The notes below the pieces were generated by a model that saw only the letters and a list, made by a program, of their open reading frames with translations, searched no databases and had not been told where the DNA came from. The position numbers were made by a program, and so were the translations under genes. From contig JAJKFH010000374.1 in assembly GCA_023333565.1 (NCBI GenBank), positions 4,340,001-4,404,000 of the forward strand: a stretch of DNA of 64,000 nt, given 5' to 3'. Shown piece by piece: positions 34,501-49,076 of this stretch (position 1 is the stretch's first letter; every line of letters starts with the position of its first letter). The DNA is from Puffinus mauretanicus. Taxonomy: Eukaryota > Chordata > Aves > Procellariiformes > Procellariidae.

Positions 34501-37500
34501 GTTGTTACAGTCTAGCTAATTTCTTTATGGAGATTATGAGATGTTTGGGGCAAAGTTTGTTCTTGCTTGTAAATCATTAATACAACATTCTAGACTGAAT
34601 AATGCTTTAGTATTATTATGTACTGATGTTCACAAGGATATAAGCTCATCATTACTCTAGTGAGCCAAGCCCTCACCAGTTGACAGCGTATCTCCACCTC
34701 TACTGTCACCACCAATGCACACAGTTATATTGGAAGATCAATATTAGGGATCAGAAATCTTAAAGTCAAGAGTTTCCATGGATTTGGGGAGAAATTTATT
34801 ATCTTTATTTTAAATTGTTTTTGAGAAACTGTTTTGAGAATTGTTTTAGTACAGGATGGTATTTCCTATTTTCAAGTATAGCTCCTGTTGTTGCAGCTGT
34901 GAATGCTCAATAGTTCTCCAAATCATATCCTGGGGCCTATAGTTGGCAAGTAAAAATGAATAGTAAAACAATTCTGTTCAGCTATTTTGAGTATCTGACA
35001 GTGCAAATACTCTTCTAACAGTTTTGTGTGTGTATCACTTCCTTGGCTTTGACCAAAACAAGCAAACAAGCAAAAAAGGTGCGATTCTACCATGGGACAT
35101 CTCCAGGTTATAACAGGACTGGAATTTTAGCTGTAACTGCACTTACTTTTGCTACTTGAGCTAACACAGAAACTGATGGGAACAGTGTTATTTTTGTTGT
35201 AGCTGTGACGTCCTAAAGATCAAAGCAGGATTTGTATGGTGGTGATAACTTTTACTAGACCACCTAGCAGGCGAATGCCAACAAGCTTTGGGGGAAATAG
35301 GGATTTCTTCTTGAAAGCTGTAGTAAAATAACATTTTTCTCCTTTGGGATGTGAAGAAAGGGCTTATATCTCCCTAAAACTTAATTTTTTCTAGCTGTAT
35401 CAATTTAGTCTAACAAAAGATGTCACCTCACTCCATAAAACCTTCCCAAGGTTGTTAACATTATTCTTTGTGTTGAGCATTCACTTAAGTCAGTTGAGAG
35501 AATTTAATTGGATCAGTCGCTCATAAATATTTGTTTAAAGTATAGAAATGTTGTGGTTCAGGAAGTCTCAAGGGCTCTTTCTAGCTCCAAAGAGAAACAA
35601 TGTTGAAGGAGCAGAGATTATTTTGGGGCTAAAACTTAATGAAGCAAACAACTTAAGGCAGACATATAGTATTGGAAACTTCAGCCTAAACGTTTTTAAT
35701 TTTGTAATTGTAATAGCTTGAAATAAGTTATTTTAATGAGGAATGTCAAGTATCCTTATTAGGAAGAATTCCCCTCTGTAATAGTCTTTAACGTAGTAAA
35801 AGGATCCGTTATTTCTATTCAACGTATCCCCCAATTCAGGCTTTGAGTCTCATCAATGTAGTCCTCTTCCAGAGGTTGTTCGATAATATTGTTTTACATC
35901 ATAATTTGATCTTGCAGAAGCATTTGTCATATGTCAAACACTGGATTATGCCATCAAAGAAATCAGGCAAGTTGAACAGCATGATGACAAAAAGGCAGGG
36001 GGCTATTTCTTCACATTGCTAATTAGCAGTGTTACAAAAGGAGGCAGAGAAATGGCAAGAAGTAGTTAAATGAGGCTTTCGTAGTGATAGATTTACAGAA
36101 GGCCTGAGGTTAGTTGAATATTTTTGAAGCTAAACTGCTAGGTTATTCCTTGAGGTTGTGAAACTATTCTTTTCAATAACAATAATTTCAATATCTGGCA
36201 ATTGGTTGGGTTTTTCGCTCTCCTCTTACAGTTTTAATTTACTCTGTTGGATTTTTGTATTTCATTCACTTCATTTCTTGGCTCTTACTTTATGCAAGTT
36301 TGTGCCCCTTGCTCTCCAGGGGACTACAGAGAAAAATACCTGTATATCCCAGTTCACATTAATAAATGAATAAAGCTATTTGGAAATGTACCAGAAATCC
36401 CTGCCACAAAGTATCTCCATTCTCCTGACTCCAAGTAAGCACCTCAGCCAAGGAGCAATGACTAGCTTTGGCTAGAGTTTATTGGGGGGTATGTGTGTGT
36501 GTGTGTAGTTTTGTGTAAAACCATATATGCTTAACACTCCTATTATAGATGTCCTTATCAGAATTTGGACCACCTTATGCTGGATGCTTCAAGGCACTCA
36601 ATCTGTGGTCCAAGTTTTATTAATTCAATAAGTGTGAATGTTCTATTAGTCTAAATAAAAGGGATAGCACTAGTTTGCCCTCAAAACCATAGTGTTTTAA
36701 CTTGTCTGTATTGGCTTGGGTACATACATGCACACAACATAGGAGCTTCAAAGATCAATAGCATATATAGGAGGACACAAAATGGGTTAGGTAATGAATA
36801 CCTGAAAAGTATTTGAGAAAGCCATCCTATATTTTCAGTAGGCAGAATTGAATAATATGAAGGTTTTTTCCTAGCCTTTTTTTCCCTTGTAGCACTATGG
36901 ATATTGTAACACTGCATATGGATGTGAAGTCTAACTGTAACCAGATCATTTTATGTTATATATATTGCTTCTGCTCAGTACCTCAATCTTTCATTCAAAG
37001 GATCATCTTTTTGAATACAATAGCAAACTATTGGTGGGAAAAATCTGTTTAAGTCTCTATAAAGTGATTAATGATAAAGACACTCATAGATACTGATTAC
37101 GTAGGTTGTATGGATAGGTAGGTGGGGTTTCTTTTTATGATCTTTTGTCAGCTACAGTATGTTTTCATTTTGTCTTTCTGCTGGGGGAACAGCTGCATTA
37201 CATGTTCATACTTCAAGAAGAAATTTCTGTTGGTAATTTTGACGGATTTTTAGTGGTGCAGATGTTATCTACAAGGAACCAAAAGGAAACCATTCTTCTG
37301 CCTTTCATAAAGGCTCAAAAGCATCCATTTCCTAGTACATAACTCACCTGAGATTAATTTGGAATTAATCACTTTAACAAGGAAGAACAGTTAAAACCTG
37401 GCTGAGGCTGTTATGTGGAGGCTTTTGAGAAGGGAGACTGTATGTGTGCAGAAGGGTGAGGGTGAGATTTGGGGAGAGAGGGTCTGGGGAAATTTATATT

Positions 37501-39626
37501 TTTAATAGAAAAAAAATATTTTTAGGTAAACTACTCCAGATCCTTGTCTTTAATTCTTAATTTGTAGCTTCAAAATCCTGCTTGTGGGCTTTCTCATTGA
37601 GAATTTTTTGATGGGAGCTTGTGCAAGATAGCCCTTCAGGTGTTAGGGATGAGAGAAAAAGAAAGCAGTGAGGGGAAGTTTTCCCATCTAACAAAGACTG
37701 AAAGTAAAGTGAAAAAAAGATCAGCTGTGTTCTGAAGAGAGAGGAAAGGAAAAAAGAAAAGAAAGAAATAAAACCCCTCGTTGATACAATTATGCGTTTC
37801 TATGCAGAGTTGAAAAGAGAAAGTACTAATTGGTGTAGCTAAACATCTAAAATGCATGGAGAATTATCACCGAAGGAGGGGCAGATATTGAACACTGCAC
37901 GAGAACATTTTTTTTTTTAAATAATAGCATATCCCACCACCTTTGTTTCCTGATTCAATGTTTTTTTGCTTTAAAAATCTTTCAGTAATAAAAAATGAGA
38001 TGGAAGGTAGCATCTGGATTCACATGGCAGATTTGAGCTTGTGGTTGGTTGTAACAATACAATGAAGTGGACTTGCCATCTTGCAGCTGAAGTTTACAGC
38101 AAAGCTTTCTGGGAACTAACCACCTCCCATTACCCCCCCCAAAAAACCAACCCAAACCAGAAAAAATCCCAATACCCCCACACAAGAGTAACACCAGCAA
38201 TCCTTGCTATTTCCAGAACCAGCCCTCAGAAAATCACACATTCTTCTTTTTTGCCTTCAATCTTGAAGATATCTGTTCCTCTGGTGCTTCCAGACAGACT
38301 GTGTTGTTTTTATCCAGGGCATATACATAGGAGCTTCAGATACTTTGTAATAGGTTTTCAAAAAAATATGACCCATAATTTTATGCCCTTTGTGGCATCT
38401 CCACCCTCCTTACCAATCACCTTATCCTGCAATGAACACTGTGACTGCCAGTTCTAGAATAAACATTTAGGAGTAAGTTTTAAGGCAGCTACCACTGACA
38501 GTGGTGCCGTGGTATCAAAGCGTGCAAATATATTTAAGCTTAGAGGGGGTTTCTAGCCAACATTAAAGTCCGCATGCTGTGCATGAACTGCTTCCAACAG
38601 ATGAGCAGTAGTTTAGGTCTCTGCTATGCTGCAGTGATGCTTTTAATCATATCCCTTGACCAAAAGTTCTGTAATGCTGCCTTTTCCTGTTAAAGAAGAT
38701 GGGATTCCCATAATAAAGGGAAATTCCAAGTGCTCTGTAGGTCGTTGCATAGGTACCTAGTGACTCTCCAGTTATTTCTGGTGATTTCTGCCTTGATAGC
38801 AGTTTGAACTATACCCCAAACTATTGTTCTCTATAATGAATGTCTAATCTCTTTTGATAATCACTCATCAGCCTCTCTTCTTTCAGTGGTATGCCTAAAT
38901 GAGTATATGAGCTAAAACTATTCCCTTTACTTTTATTTATTGCTTGATAAGGGGTTTTTTGTTTATACTCAAAAAGGAGTTCTTCTGTCTGACCTCAGTT
39001 AGTTAAGAGTAGTCTTTCCTCAGATATGCAGTTGGCAACAGATGCCTGGTGTTCATTAAAAGATGGTGCTTTAATCTAGAGCTAGTGTCCCCACTTCTCC
39101 TTTCTTTGCAAGAAATCACACATCCATTTTTGCAGAAGGCACCATACCATTGGAATCGGCTGTTTGGTGTGTTGACGTTGCTTAGGTTCTTTGAGGTAGT
39201 AAACAGCTCTATCTAGCTGTCCCTAAGAAGAGCCTTGCAGGTACTGCCAGTAAAACAGTAATGCGTCTATTCAGTAAATATGGGCAAAATGAGGCAGAGG
39301 AGTAAGTGATTTACCTTCGATTTTAGAGCACATCACTGGCAAGGTAGAGTGCAGCAATTCTGGCCTGTACAGGTGCTTTCCAAGAGAAATATCCCTCACT
39401 ACAAAATTAAAAGGGGTGGTGGTCAGCTGCAGAGGCCGTGTCTTAGCTTGTGAAAGAAGGGGTGAATGGGGAAGAATGTCCACCTGGAAACCACACAAGT
39501 TTCACAAGTTAGTGCTTTTCACTGGGAGAGATGATCCTACTGGATGAATTTAGGGGCTGGGCTGCGTGCTAAAAAAAAAAAAAATCCTCAGAAAATGTCT
39601 TGACGGGAGTTGATAGGAAAATAGCT
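34501..39626. other. Intronic sequence, mostly unrecognised
   Basis: Simple sequence includes a (TG)n run at about 36492-36508 and an A/G-rich tract at 37736-37770. A faint MIR-like tract may lie at about 39280-39370 (gaggcagaggagtaagtgat, then 'cactggcaaggtagagtgca'). No gene is seen. Confidence 0.6.
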
Positions 39627-39795
39627 AGATGGTTATTATTATACCTATTTTACAGATGCAGCAAATTAATATCATATGCATGAGCTGTCTAAAGCAAGGC
39701 CACGCAGGGAGTTGTTTGTAGAGCCGGATATGGAATCCAGGAGCCCCATGGTATCAAACAGTAGCACCCTAACCACTGGACTGCAGTGCTTTATC
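39627..39795 (-). mobile_element. MIR-type CORE-SINE
   Basis: The top strand is the antisense of a MIR-like SINE: 'ttattatacctattttacag' (canonical: attatccccattttacagat), then 'gagctgtctaaagcaaggcc', 'cacgcagggagttg', 'agagccggatatggaatcca' and 'accctaaccactggactgca'. The order and spacing fit the amniote MIR family well. MIR elements are ancient, so the good preservation is notable. Confidence 0.75.
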
Positions 39796-42700
39796 TGAAC
39801 CCACCCTGCTGCATGCCTGAAAAATGCTGCGCTAAAAGGTTTCCAAGAAAATCATGTTTATGTAACGTGGGTCAGTCAGCAAAGCTAACCAGTCTCCTCT
39901 TCTCTGCCAGCTTGGAGAGGGTTTGAAAGCCTGTACTAAAACCCTTGAGATTTGTTTTGTTGCCAGCTAAGGATGATATTGTCTTTTCTTATGTACTGAG
40001 ATTATGCAGTATGATAGATGACTGGTGAGGAGTAATTAAATGCAGGCAACAGCAGAGAGACTGTTTCCCTGCACATTTCTGTTTGTATGTTCCTGACTGA
40101 GTCCCCAGCTGCTAAGAGCAGAGGCATTCAGTTTTAAGTAACCAGCTAATCTTAAGGTGGTTATTTTATATATGTATATACATATAAATAAATAAAAATT
40201 TGGACGCATGCTTCTCAGTGTTCTTGATTTCTAAGACAGAAGAAACTAAAGAGGAAACTCATTTCTCCAAAGGGAGTTCTAAAAATCCAAATGTAGAAGA
40301 AGAAATTTATCCTTTTTGCCTATCTTACAGTTTACCTCCTAAATGGAATTGGGAAAAAACCTGTGAGAAGTGGTGTGGAAATTACGGTGAACTGTTGGCA
40401 CTTCAGAGCACTCCTGAGGGAGACGTTGTGCCAACAGCTGCAAGAACAGCTCATCGCTAGTGGAGGATGCGGTTCTCTGTGATAGGGCGACTGGCTACGT
40501 GTACGCACACTTGTAAGAGAAGAGGAGGAGGAGGGTGCAGGAAAATCTTAGCTTGCAGAAAAGTGAGGTTTCTCAGGTTTTAAGTGTTGAACAGGGGGAT
40601 CTGTGCTGTATGTGTGTATTCACTTGTGAGGAGGTTGAATGTGCTCAACCTAGCTGTCTGTAGGCTTTGAGGAAGAGGATTTGAAGTTATCCCTTATCAC
40701 AATTGGTGGGAAGGTCAACTTAGCTCAGAAATGTCTGTCTAGTGCCTTTCTTTTCACATTTGCTCTAGTGGTTTCTTGCTTACCTTTCTGTGCTTATCAG
40801 CTGTTACTTTACCCAGAAGAAAACACTGGAGATATAGTTTGAAAGAAAACTGATACTGAGAAAAAAGATACTGAGCTGCAGAACTCAAAACTGAGTCTCA
40901 GGTATTATCTAAGTAGCTGAATTTAAGTGCATACTTTATCCTATTAATAGTGTTACACGAGTAACCTAGGGAAACAAGAAAGACAACAGATATACCTTCA
41001 CAGACAGATGAAGGGAATAAGGAATAAGACAGGAATAACAGCAAGGCAACTATAGGTGGTGACAATTCATGAGTGATTATGAATTTTAACCAGAAATTGA
41101 AGCAGAGCAATAGAGTACTTCGTGTATATTTAATTGGGAGCTTCTCCCAAGTGTGAAGAACAGAACTGGCAAAAAGATGCCTGCGTGTAAATTTGAGTGG
41201 AGGCTGATCATTGGGGGATCAGAGGTGACCTTTTAATAAGAGAGAAAAACTAGACAGGCTAGGCTGTGAAAATAAAGACAGGCCATGTATGTTGGGCAGA
41301 GAGGGGAAATCCGTGGAGCAGTGAAGAGCTAGGGTGACTGTGACGTGTGACCATGTCACAGTGACAGATTAGGAAAATAATCTTTGTGGCAGAATTATAG
41401 ATGGCTATGAAGCACTAGCAGAGATGAGTGTTGTATCTGCAGCTGTCTGAAGACTGTAAAAGTTAGTGGCTTGTTAAACTTTTGTAATAAGAACTCTTAA
41501 ATTCAGATGAATTTCATCAACTGATATCTTTTATTCTTATTCTGCATTTTATCTTTTTGTTTACAGAGGTATATGAGATCTTGAAACAAAGCATAGTCAA
41601 GCAAAATCAAGGTCATCCTCTGGCTTTTCTTACAAAGCACGGGAAACTACAGTTTGGGCTTAGTGAATTTATTCACCTATAGATACCAAGTTAAGGAGAT
41701 GACTGTGAAAACCCTACATGTCAGCAGTCCCATGACTACTCATGTTTTGTATTTTTGCTACACGTCACGGGTGCCTACACTGACAAAAGCAGTATTTTGG
41801 TAAGTGTTAAGACTGACCTCGTTGAAAATACTGGCCTTTACCATTTTGGGGAAAGAGGAATCTTGGGCAGATCTTAGTGGTATTATGCATGAATCATGCA
41901 GGTGTAAATAACTCTAACTCTTTGTGGCTCTAAAGAATACTATTATATAGGCACTAAACATTATATAGTAGCATTATACAGAGTATATGCGTTATCCATA
42001 ATGATGCAAACCATACATGCCAACAGACAGCCTCACAGGTCAAGATATTGGAGTCCAAATTTTCGTATGACATCATCAGCAGGAGCAAAATCAAATACTA
42101 CAATAACCATCGGGATTTTTCAGTGGGCTTATAAGGCTGGATGCAGAAATCTTTCTGTTCTACTTTTCTTTAGGCACTCAAGCAAAGGCCAGTATCAAAC
42201 TATATTTATTAGATAAACTTGCAGGCAGCTGTGGGATCACACCACTTACTGGCTTTCTGTGTTGTTAAAAATATCCCACCTCTCCTCTTTTTCTCTTAAA
42301 GTCTGTTACCTGAAATTCTTTCTATTTCTTCCTACTTGGGATCTTCACAAGATCACAAAACAATTGATCATACCAACAAGCTAATGAGTGAGAGACTTCC
42401 TAGTCGTAGTTCCAATTGCTGGTGCTGCTCTGCAATATCAATTACTTGGTAACCAAAGATGGCATAAAGTCCCACTTGGCACACCCAGATAAATCTTGGA
42501 ACTTGAACCAATATCAAAACAGGTGTTGGTGCAACTTGTATGAAAAGGTTTTACCCCTGAGACTGAGCAAGCTTTTCTCAAATATGTAGTGGCTGCTTTT
42601 TCACCTTGTCCAGGTGCCATTGCACTTCAAACAACAAATTTACTGTTTTATGAAATTGCTTTGGAATATCTGGAGGTTAAAAGGCATGATGTAAAACCAA

Positions 42701-43892
42701 ATTTTTCTGCCTTACCCAGCGCAAATACAGTCCCTCAAGATACTACTGTTTCCCTTTCTGTGTCAGTAAAATCAAGATCAGATCATGAGCAGGAGTCGTT
42801 TTTGCAGTCATGCTGTGCCAGCAGCACAATGCATTGGTCAAAGGTAAAAGCCCAGATAATTTATAGTTTAAAAAGAACAACGAGGCAAAAGCCACTGAAA
42901 TCACCCAATCTAGTCATAAGTGCTGGCTGTAGATAAATAGCCTGGTGGAAAAGGAAAAAAACCCTGGGTGTACATAGTCTTTCAACTGGAACACCTTTGT
43001 GGAGAGATGGACATTTAGATTTTGATAACACTGATGGCTAGCTAGCGAAACCTTAGTGCTTCAGCAGTCCTTAACAATAGCTTGTTTTCTCTGAGACTCT
43101 TTGGAGTTTCTTTCTTCTAGAGCGATGAAGAGCATCTCAGAAGCAAGGCTCATGACTCATTTCCATTCCTGTCACACAAATGGCCTTTGAGATTTGCATT
43201 AAACCGGTACACATACTTATATGTGTATTTATTCATGAATATGTGGATAATATGTGTTTCTGCAAGTGCATGTGGAGAGAGAGTGAGAATGCTCTGTATT
43301 TGTAAGTGTAAATTCTGCTTACATTACAGGCAGGGAAAAAAAGCTGAGGGTAATGCTGGATCTCCAGGGCCAGGTTTCATGAAATAGTCTTCGTTCAGGT
43401 CTTGTCCATCTACCCAAGGCAGATCAAAATTAGAAGCTGAGATTGCTCAGGACTTCTGAGATTTTTGCCTACCAGGTTCTCAATTCTAGATTTAAATGTG
43501 GGGCCAGGCAGTAGTTTGGGGGAAGGTGGAATTTTGAATTACCACAAAGAAGTGATGCTTATATGAGCTGACTAGGGAAGTAAATCAGATGGAGTGTGGT
43601 GTTACCTGATGTAAACTTCTGTGTGTCCAAAGCTCATTGTGAGAATCTGAAATGCTGACGCTTTGTTTTCAGTGAGCAAGGGGTTAGCCTCAGCTCAGCT
43701 TTTCTCTTGCTCTCTGCATGGGATAGGGAAAGAAGAATAGATTGATTTAATAGCTGAGCAGGGAGTTTGAGATGTGTTGAATGCCATGCTTATTGTAGAA
43801 ATTGCAAGATGGGGGAAATTTCATGTTTTGTTTTATGCCTGCCTGCATTAACTTATTCTGCATTCCTATTGTAAGTATCTTTCCTTGAGGAA
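39796..43892. other. Intronic sequence, nothing recognised
   Basis: Includes an AT-rich tract at about 40163-40198 and an imperfect inverted repeat at 41334-41365. The 115-codon frame at 42589-42936 has no domain I recognise. No splice-flanked conserved exon is apparent. Confidence 0.55.
41334..41365. repeat. Imperfect inverted repeat, 11-bp arms
   Basis: Left arm gtgactgtgac (41334-41344) and right arm gtcacagtgac (41355-41365) pair at 10 of 11 positions around a 10-bp loop. No other evidence of function. Confidence 0.6.
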
Positions 43893-44182
43893 AATCATAG
43901 AATCATTTAGATTGGAAAGGATCCTTGAGATCATCAAGTCCAACCATAAACCTAACACTGCCAAGTCCACCACTAAACCATGTCCCCAAGCACCACATCT
44001 GCACGTCTTTTGAATACCTCCAGGGATGGTGACTCAACCACTTCCCTGGGCAGCCTGTTCCCACGCTTGACAACCCTTTCAGTGAAGAAATTTTTCCTAA
44101 TATCCAATCTAAACCTCCCCTGGCGCAACTTGAGGCCATTTCCTCTTGTCCTATCGCTTGGGAGAAGAGACCAACACCCACC

Positions 44183-45216
<1,034 letters not shown>

Positions 45217-45217
45217 A

Positions 45218-47190
45218 ATGTATTGCTGAGAGTAGCTGCATTTATTTCTGATGAGTCATGCCACCGGCGTGCATCTTGATAATTAGTACATGTATATTGC
45301 TTCTGTGTGCTTACAGGTCTGGGTATAGGAACTTAATTGTTTATGTGTTCTGCATCACCCAAAAGCTAGTAAGAATAACTCTGAATATTTCTGCCGGGGT
45401 TACTAGGGCAGGGGATCAATGTCCTTAATCTTCCTCTCCTCTTCTCCCGTTACCATTATTTTTTCATGTGGGAGGAAATTCTGCAGCCTCATCTCCAGAG
45501 CCTGTGGAGAGGTTGGAACTCCTGTTGTAATCCCTCAGGGAACTCAGCTGCAAAGCTACTAGACCTACCCTGGTCCTAAAGGCACACCAGCTCCCATGGT
45601 TTCCCAAAGCTGAAGCATCTTCCTAATTGAATCGTGTAGTTTCAGTTGTATAATCAAAATGCATCTTGGGAGCATCTCTCAAAAGTCTCTAAGCCTTATT
45701 GATGTCTAAAGAGCTTTTAAATGTCATTAACAGTCTTAATTTCTGCTGGCTGCTCATTTTTATGTTGATTGGCTGAGTACCTGCCAGAGAACTTGGATCA
45801 GTTACGGTTTTTCTCAAATATGGGTAGTAGTTTTATGTGCATAGCAAGGTGAAGGCAGTCTGACTGTCAATTCAATATGACTCAGTCATTTCTTGTAGTG
45901 TACACAGATACCTGTTGGGAATGGTAAGACAGATAATTTAACTTGCATCTTGCAGGAGTATGAGACTAGCTTATACTCCTAATAGAAGTTCTAAGAGGTG
46001 TGTAACCTACTGTTGTTAAAATACTCTACTGGTAGCATAAATATTAGTCTTTTGGAAATGAGCATTGCAGTTATCCTGCTTCTGAGTGACCTGACTTGGC
46101 TGCTGCTTTGTGCACAGCGTCAGGAGTCTTAATGAAATGAGCTGAATGTGGCCTTCAATTCTAGGGAGAAGGGTGCCCTAGCATTGGGCTGCTACCTGTT
46201 CAGAAATAGCACTGGTCAAACGTTAATATTACTGAAAAACTTCAAAACAACCAGCTTTGTTCCATTGCTGTGAAGGAATATTTGGATGACCTTAAACACC
46301 TTTCAAAGGTGCTCTGCAAGAAAAATGTATCTGTCATGTAAATCTGACAGTCTCGCTCGTTGTTGCTTACTCTAAGTTTTGTGAACTTTTAATACCTAAA
46401 ATGCCTTGCCTCTTGAATGTAGTTATTTAGAGGTGTAGGCCTGGAGTTTTGCCTAGTGTAAACCTGTAGTGATTCCAGTGAAATCAGAGGATTTAGCCTG
46501 GATTTACACCAGTGAAAATGAGAACAGAATCTGGCTATGCTCTCTTCTGCCAGCAGCGTTAGGTGAGGCTCAAGGGAAGAGTGCTGGTTGCTCCTGCTAC
46601 CAGTACCATACGTCTTTCTGGTTCACTCTCTCTTGCAGAACCTTAGGAGAGACACAATCTGCAGTGAACTGAAAGAAGCTGTATCTAATTTAGGTACTTA
46701 GGAGATAATGATCATAACAGAATTGTTCTGTCCTGAAGGCAGTTTCTGTGGTATATCACAAATACTATGGGGTAAAGTAGCCTGTGCCTTTAAAGTGCTG
46801 GTTCATAGTTCAGTTGCCTTACACCTTTTCTGCTGAAACTTAGTGAGGATCTTACCAGGATGTTATGGGAAACAAACTGTGCATTACAGCTATCTTCAGG
46901 AAGAAGGTTTTGATAATACTTATCCCAGAAACTGTTTCTAGAAAAGGATCGCGTGACATAATGAATGCCTCCAGGTTTTTTTCAGTTTCAAAGTTCTGGC
47001 TCAAAGAGGGCAGGACTGCAAGAAAATTAAATTAATAATCTGTGATGTAAACACTAAGTGAGTTAAAACAGTTACATGTATTCAGGAAAGCTTTTGACTA
47101 GGCTATCTGTGTAAGCAGGAAACTAAGCGTGAGAGAAACTTGTAAAACTATTTTGGCTCATTGCAGAGGGTGGTTAAAGGCGGCCAGAGC
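45218..47190. other. Intronic sequence with a possible ancient repeat
   Basis: No gene is seen. A tract at about 46440-46535 resembles an ancient sauropsid interspersed repeat ('gtgattccagtgaaatcaga', 'tttacaccagtgaaaatgag', 'acagaatctggc'). Confidence 0.55.
46440..46535. repeat. Possible ancient sauropsid interspersed repeat
   Basis: The wording 'ccagtgaaatcagaggattt ... ttacaccagtgaaaatgaga ... agaatctggc' recalls a repeat class common in turtle and crocodile genomes. I cannot name the family; strand is uncertain. Confidence 0.35.
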
Positions 47191-47281
47191 AGAATCATAG
47201 AATCATAGAATAGTTTGGGTTGAAGGAACCTTTAAAGGTCATCTAGTCCAACCCCCCTGCTGTGGGCAGGGACATCTTCAA

Positions 47282-48178
47282 CTAGATCAGGTTGCTCAGA
47301 GCCCCGTCCAACCTGACCTTGAATGTTGCCAGGGATGGGGCATCCACCACCTCCCTGGGCAACCTGTGCCAGTGTTTCACCACCCTCATCGCAAAAAATT
47401 TCTTCCTTATATCTAGTCTAAATCTACCCTTTTTTAGTTTAAAACCATTCCCCCTTGTCCTGTCGCAACAGGCCCGGCTAAAAAGTTTGTACCCATCTTT
47501 CTTATAAGCCCCCTCTAAGTACTGAAAGGCCGCAATAAGGTCTCCCCGAAGCCTTCTCTTCTCCAGGCTGAATAACCCCAACTCTCTCAGCCTTTCTTCA
47601 TAGGAGAGGCATTCCATCCCCCTGATCATTTTCATGGCCCTCCTCTGGACCCGCTCCAACAGGTCCGTGTCTTTCCTGTGCTGAGGGCTCCAGAGCTGGA
47701 GGCAGTACTGCAGGTGGGGTCTCACCAGAGCGGAGTAGAGGGGCAGAATCACCTCCCTCGACCTGCTGGCCACGCTTCTTTTGATGCAGCCCAGGATACG
47801 GTTGGCCTTCTGGGCTGCGAGCGCCCGTTGTCGGCTCATGTCCAGCTTTTCACCCACCAGTACCCCCAAGCCCTTCTCGGCAGGGCTGCTCTCAATCCCT
47901 TCATCCCCCAGCCTGTACTGATGTCGGGGGTTGTCCCGACCTGGGTGCAGGATCCTGCACTTGGCCTTGTTGAACCTCATGAGGTTCACACAGGCCCACT
48001 TCTCGAGCGTGTCCAGGTCCCTCTGGATGGCATCCCATCCCTCAGGCATGTCGACCGCACCACTCAGCTTGGTGTCGTCTGCAAATTTGCTGAGGGTGCA
48101 CCCGATCCCGCTGTCTATGTTATTGACGAAGATATTAAACAGTACCGGTCCCAATATGGACCCCTGAGGGGACACCAT
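47282..48178 (-). pseudogene. CR1 copy G ORF2: reverse transcriptase C-terminal half
   Basis: A continuous 298-codon frame runs from [16 protein letters not shown] through the catalytic [10 protein letters not shown] motif, the thumb ([20 protein letters not shown]) and [10 protein letters not shown] to the C-terminal ALSNLI and stop. It is the longest open frame in the window. It is not a complete protein: the preceding RT half is in another frame. Relative to copy E it has a short in-frame loss at [10 protein letters not shown] (E has [12 protein letters not shown]). Confidence 0.93.
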
Positions 48179-48250
48179 TCGTCATTGATCTCCATCTGGA
48201 CATTGAGCCATTGACCACTACCCTCTGGGTGTGACCATCCAACCAATTCC

Positions 48251-48946
48251 TCACCCACCGGACAGTCCACCCAACAAATCCATACCTCTCCAGTTTAGAG
48301 AGAAGGACGTTGTTGGGTCAAAGGCCTTACAGAGGTCCAAACAGACGACATCTGTAGCTCTTCCCATGTCCACTGATGTAGTCACTCCATCATAGAAGGC
48401 CACTAGGTTGGTCAGGCAGGACTTGCCCTTGGTGAAGCCATGCTGGCTGTCTTGAATCACCTCCCTGTCCCCCATGTGCCTTAGCACAGCTTCCAGGAGG
48501 ATCTGTTCCATGATCTTGCCGGGCACAGAGGTGAGACTGACTGGCCCGTAGTTCCCCGGGTCTTCCTTTTTCCCCTTTTTAAAAATGGGGGTTATGTTTC
48601 CCCTTTTCCAGTCAGCGGGAACTTCACCGGACTGCCACAACTGCTCAAATACGATGGATAGTGGCTTAGCAACTTCATCCGCCAGTTCCTTCTGGACCTG
48701 CGGATGGATCTCATTGGGTTCCACGGACTTGGGCACCTTCAGGTTCCTTAGATGGTCTCGAACCTGACCTTCTCCTACAGTGGGCGGCTCTTCAATGTCC
48801 CAGGTCCTGCCTTTGCTTTCTGCGGCTTGGGTTGTGAGGCTCAAGCACTTGCCCGTGAAGACTGAGGCAAAAAAATCGTTGAGTACCTCCGCCTTCTCCA
48901 TATCCCGGGTAACCAGGTCTCCCGTTTTGTTCTGGAGAGGGCCCAC
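48251..48946 (-). pseudogene. CR1 copy G ORF2: reverse transcriptase N-terminal half
   Basis: A 231-codon frame whose protein is identical to the one at 6244-6939 of copy E. It contains [44 protein letters not shown] and [12 protein letters not shown], and the same loss of frame directly after KAFD. At the DNA level there are scattered differences (for example around 48870 and 48680). Confidence 0.93.
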
Positions 48947-49010
48947 GCTTTCCCTCGTCTTCCTTTTATCCCCAACGTACCTATAGAAGCTTTTCTTGTT
49001 GCCCTTAACA

Positions 49011-49076
49011 TCCCTGGGCAGATTTAATTCTATCCCTGGCCAGATTTAATTCTATCCCTGGCCAGATTTAATTCTA
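49011..49076 (-). repeat. 22-bp tandem reiteration inside CR1 copy G (3 units)
   Basis: Units are 49011-49032, 49033-49054 and 49055-49076, each tccctgg(g/c)cagatttaattcta on the top strand. Copy E has two units at the same place in the element, and copy H has one equivalent segment. Confidence 0.93.

Noticed and set aside
42001..42936. Run of open frames suggesting a retropseudogene
   Set aside because: No family could be named; no poly-A tail or flanking repeats were seen. Left as unexplained intron.
47282..48178. Active reverse transcriptase gene
   Set aside because: The 298-codon frame starts inside the RT domain; the N-terminal half and endonuclease are out of frame or missing, so no complete enzyme is encoded.
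47678..48214. 178-codon open frame on the + strand
   Set aside because: Shadow of the CR1 copy G reverse transcriptase on the opposite strand; the same shadow occurs over copies E and H.
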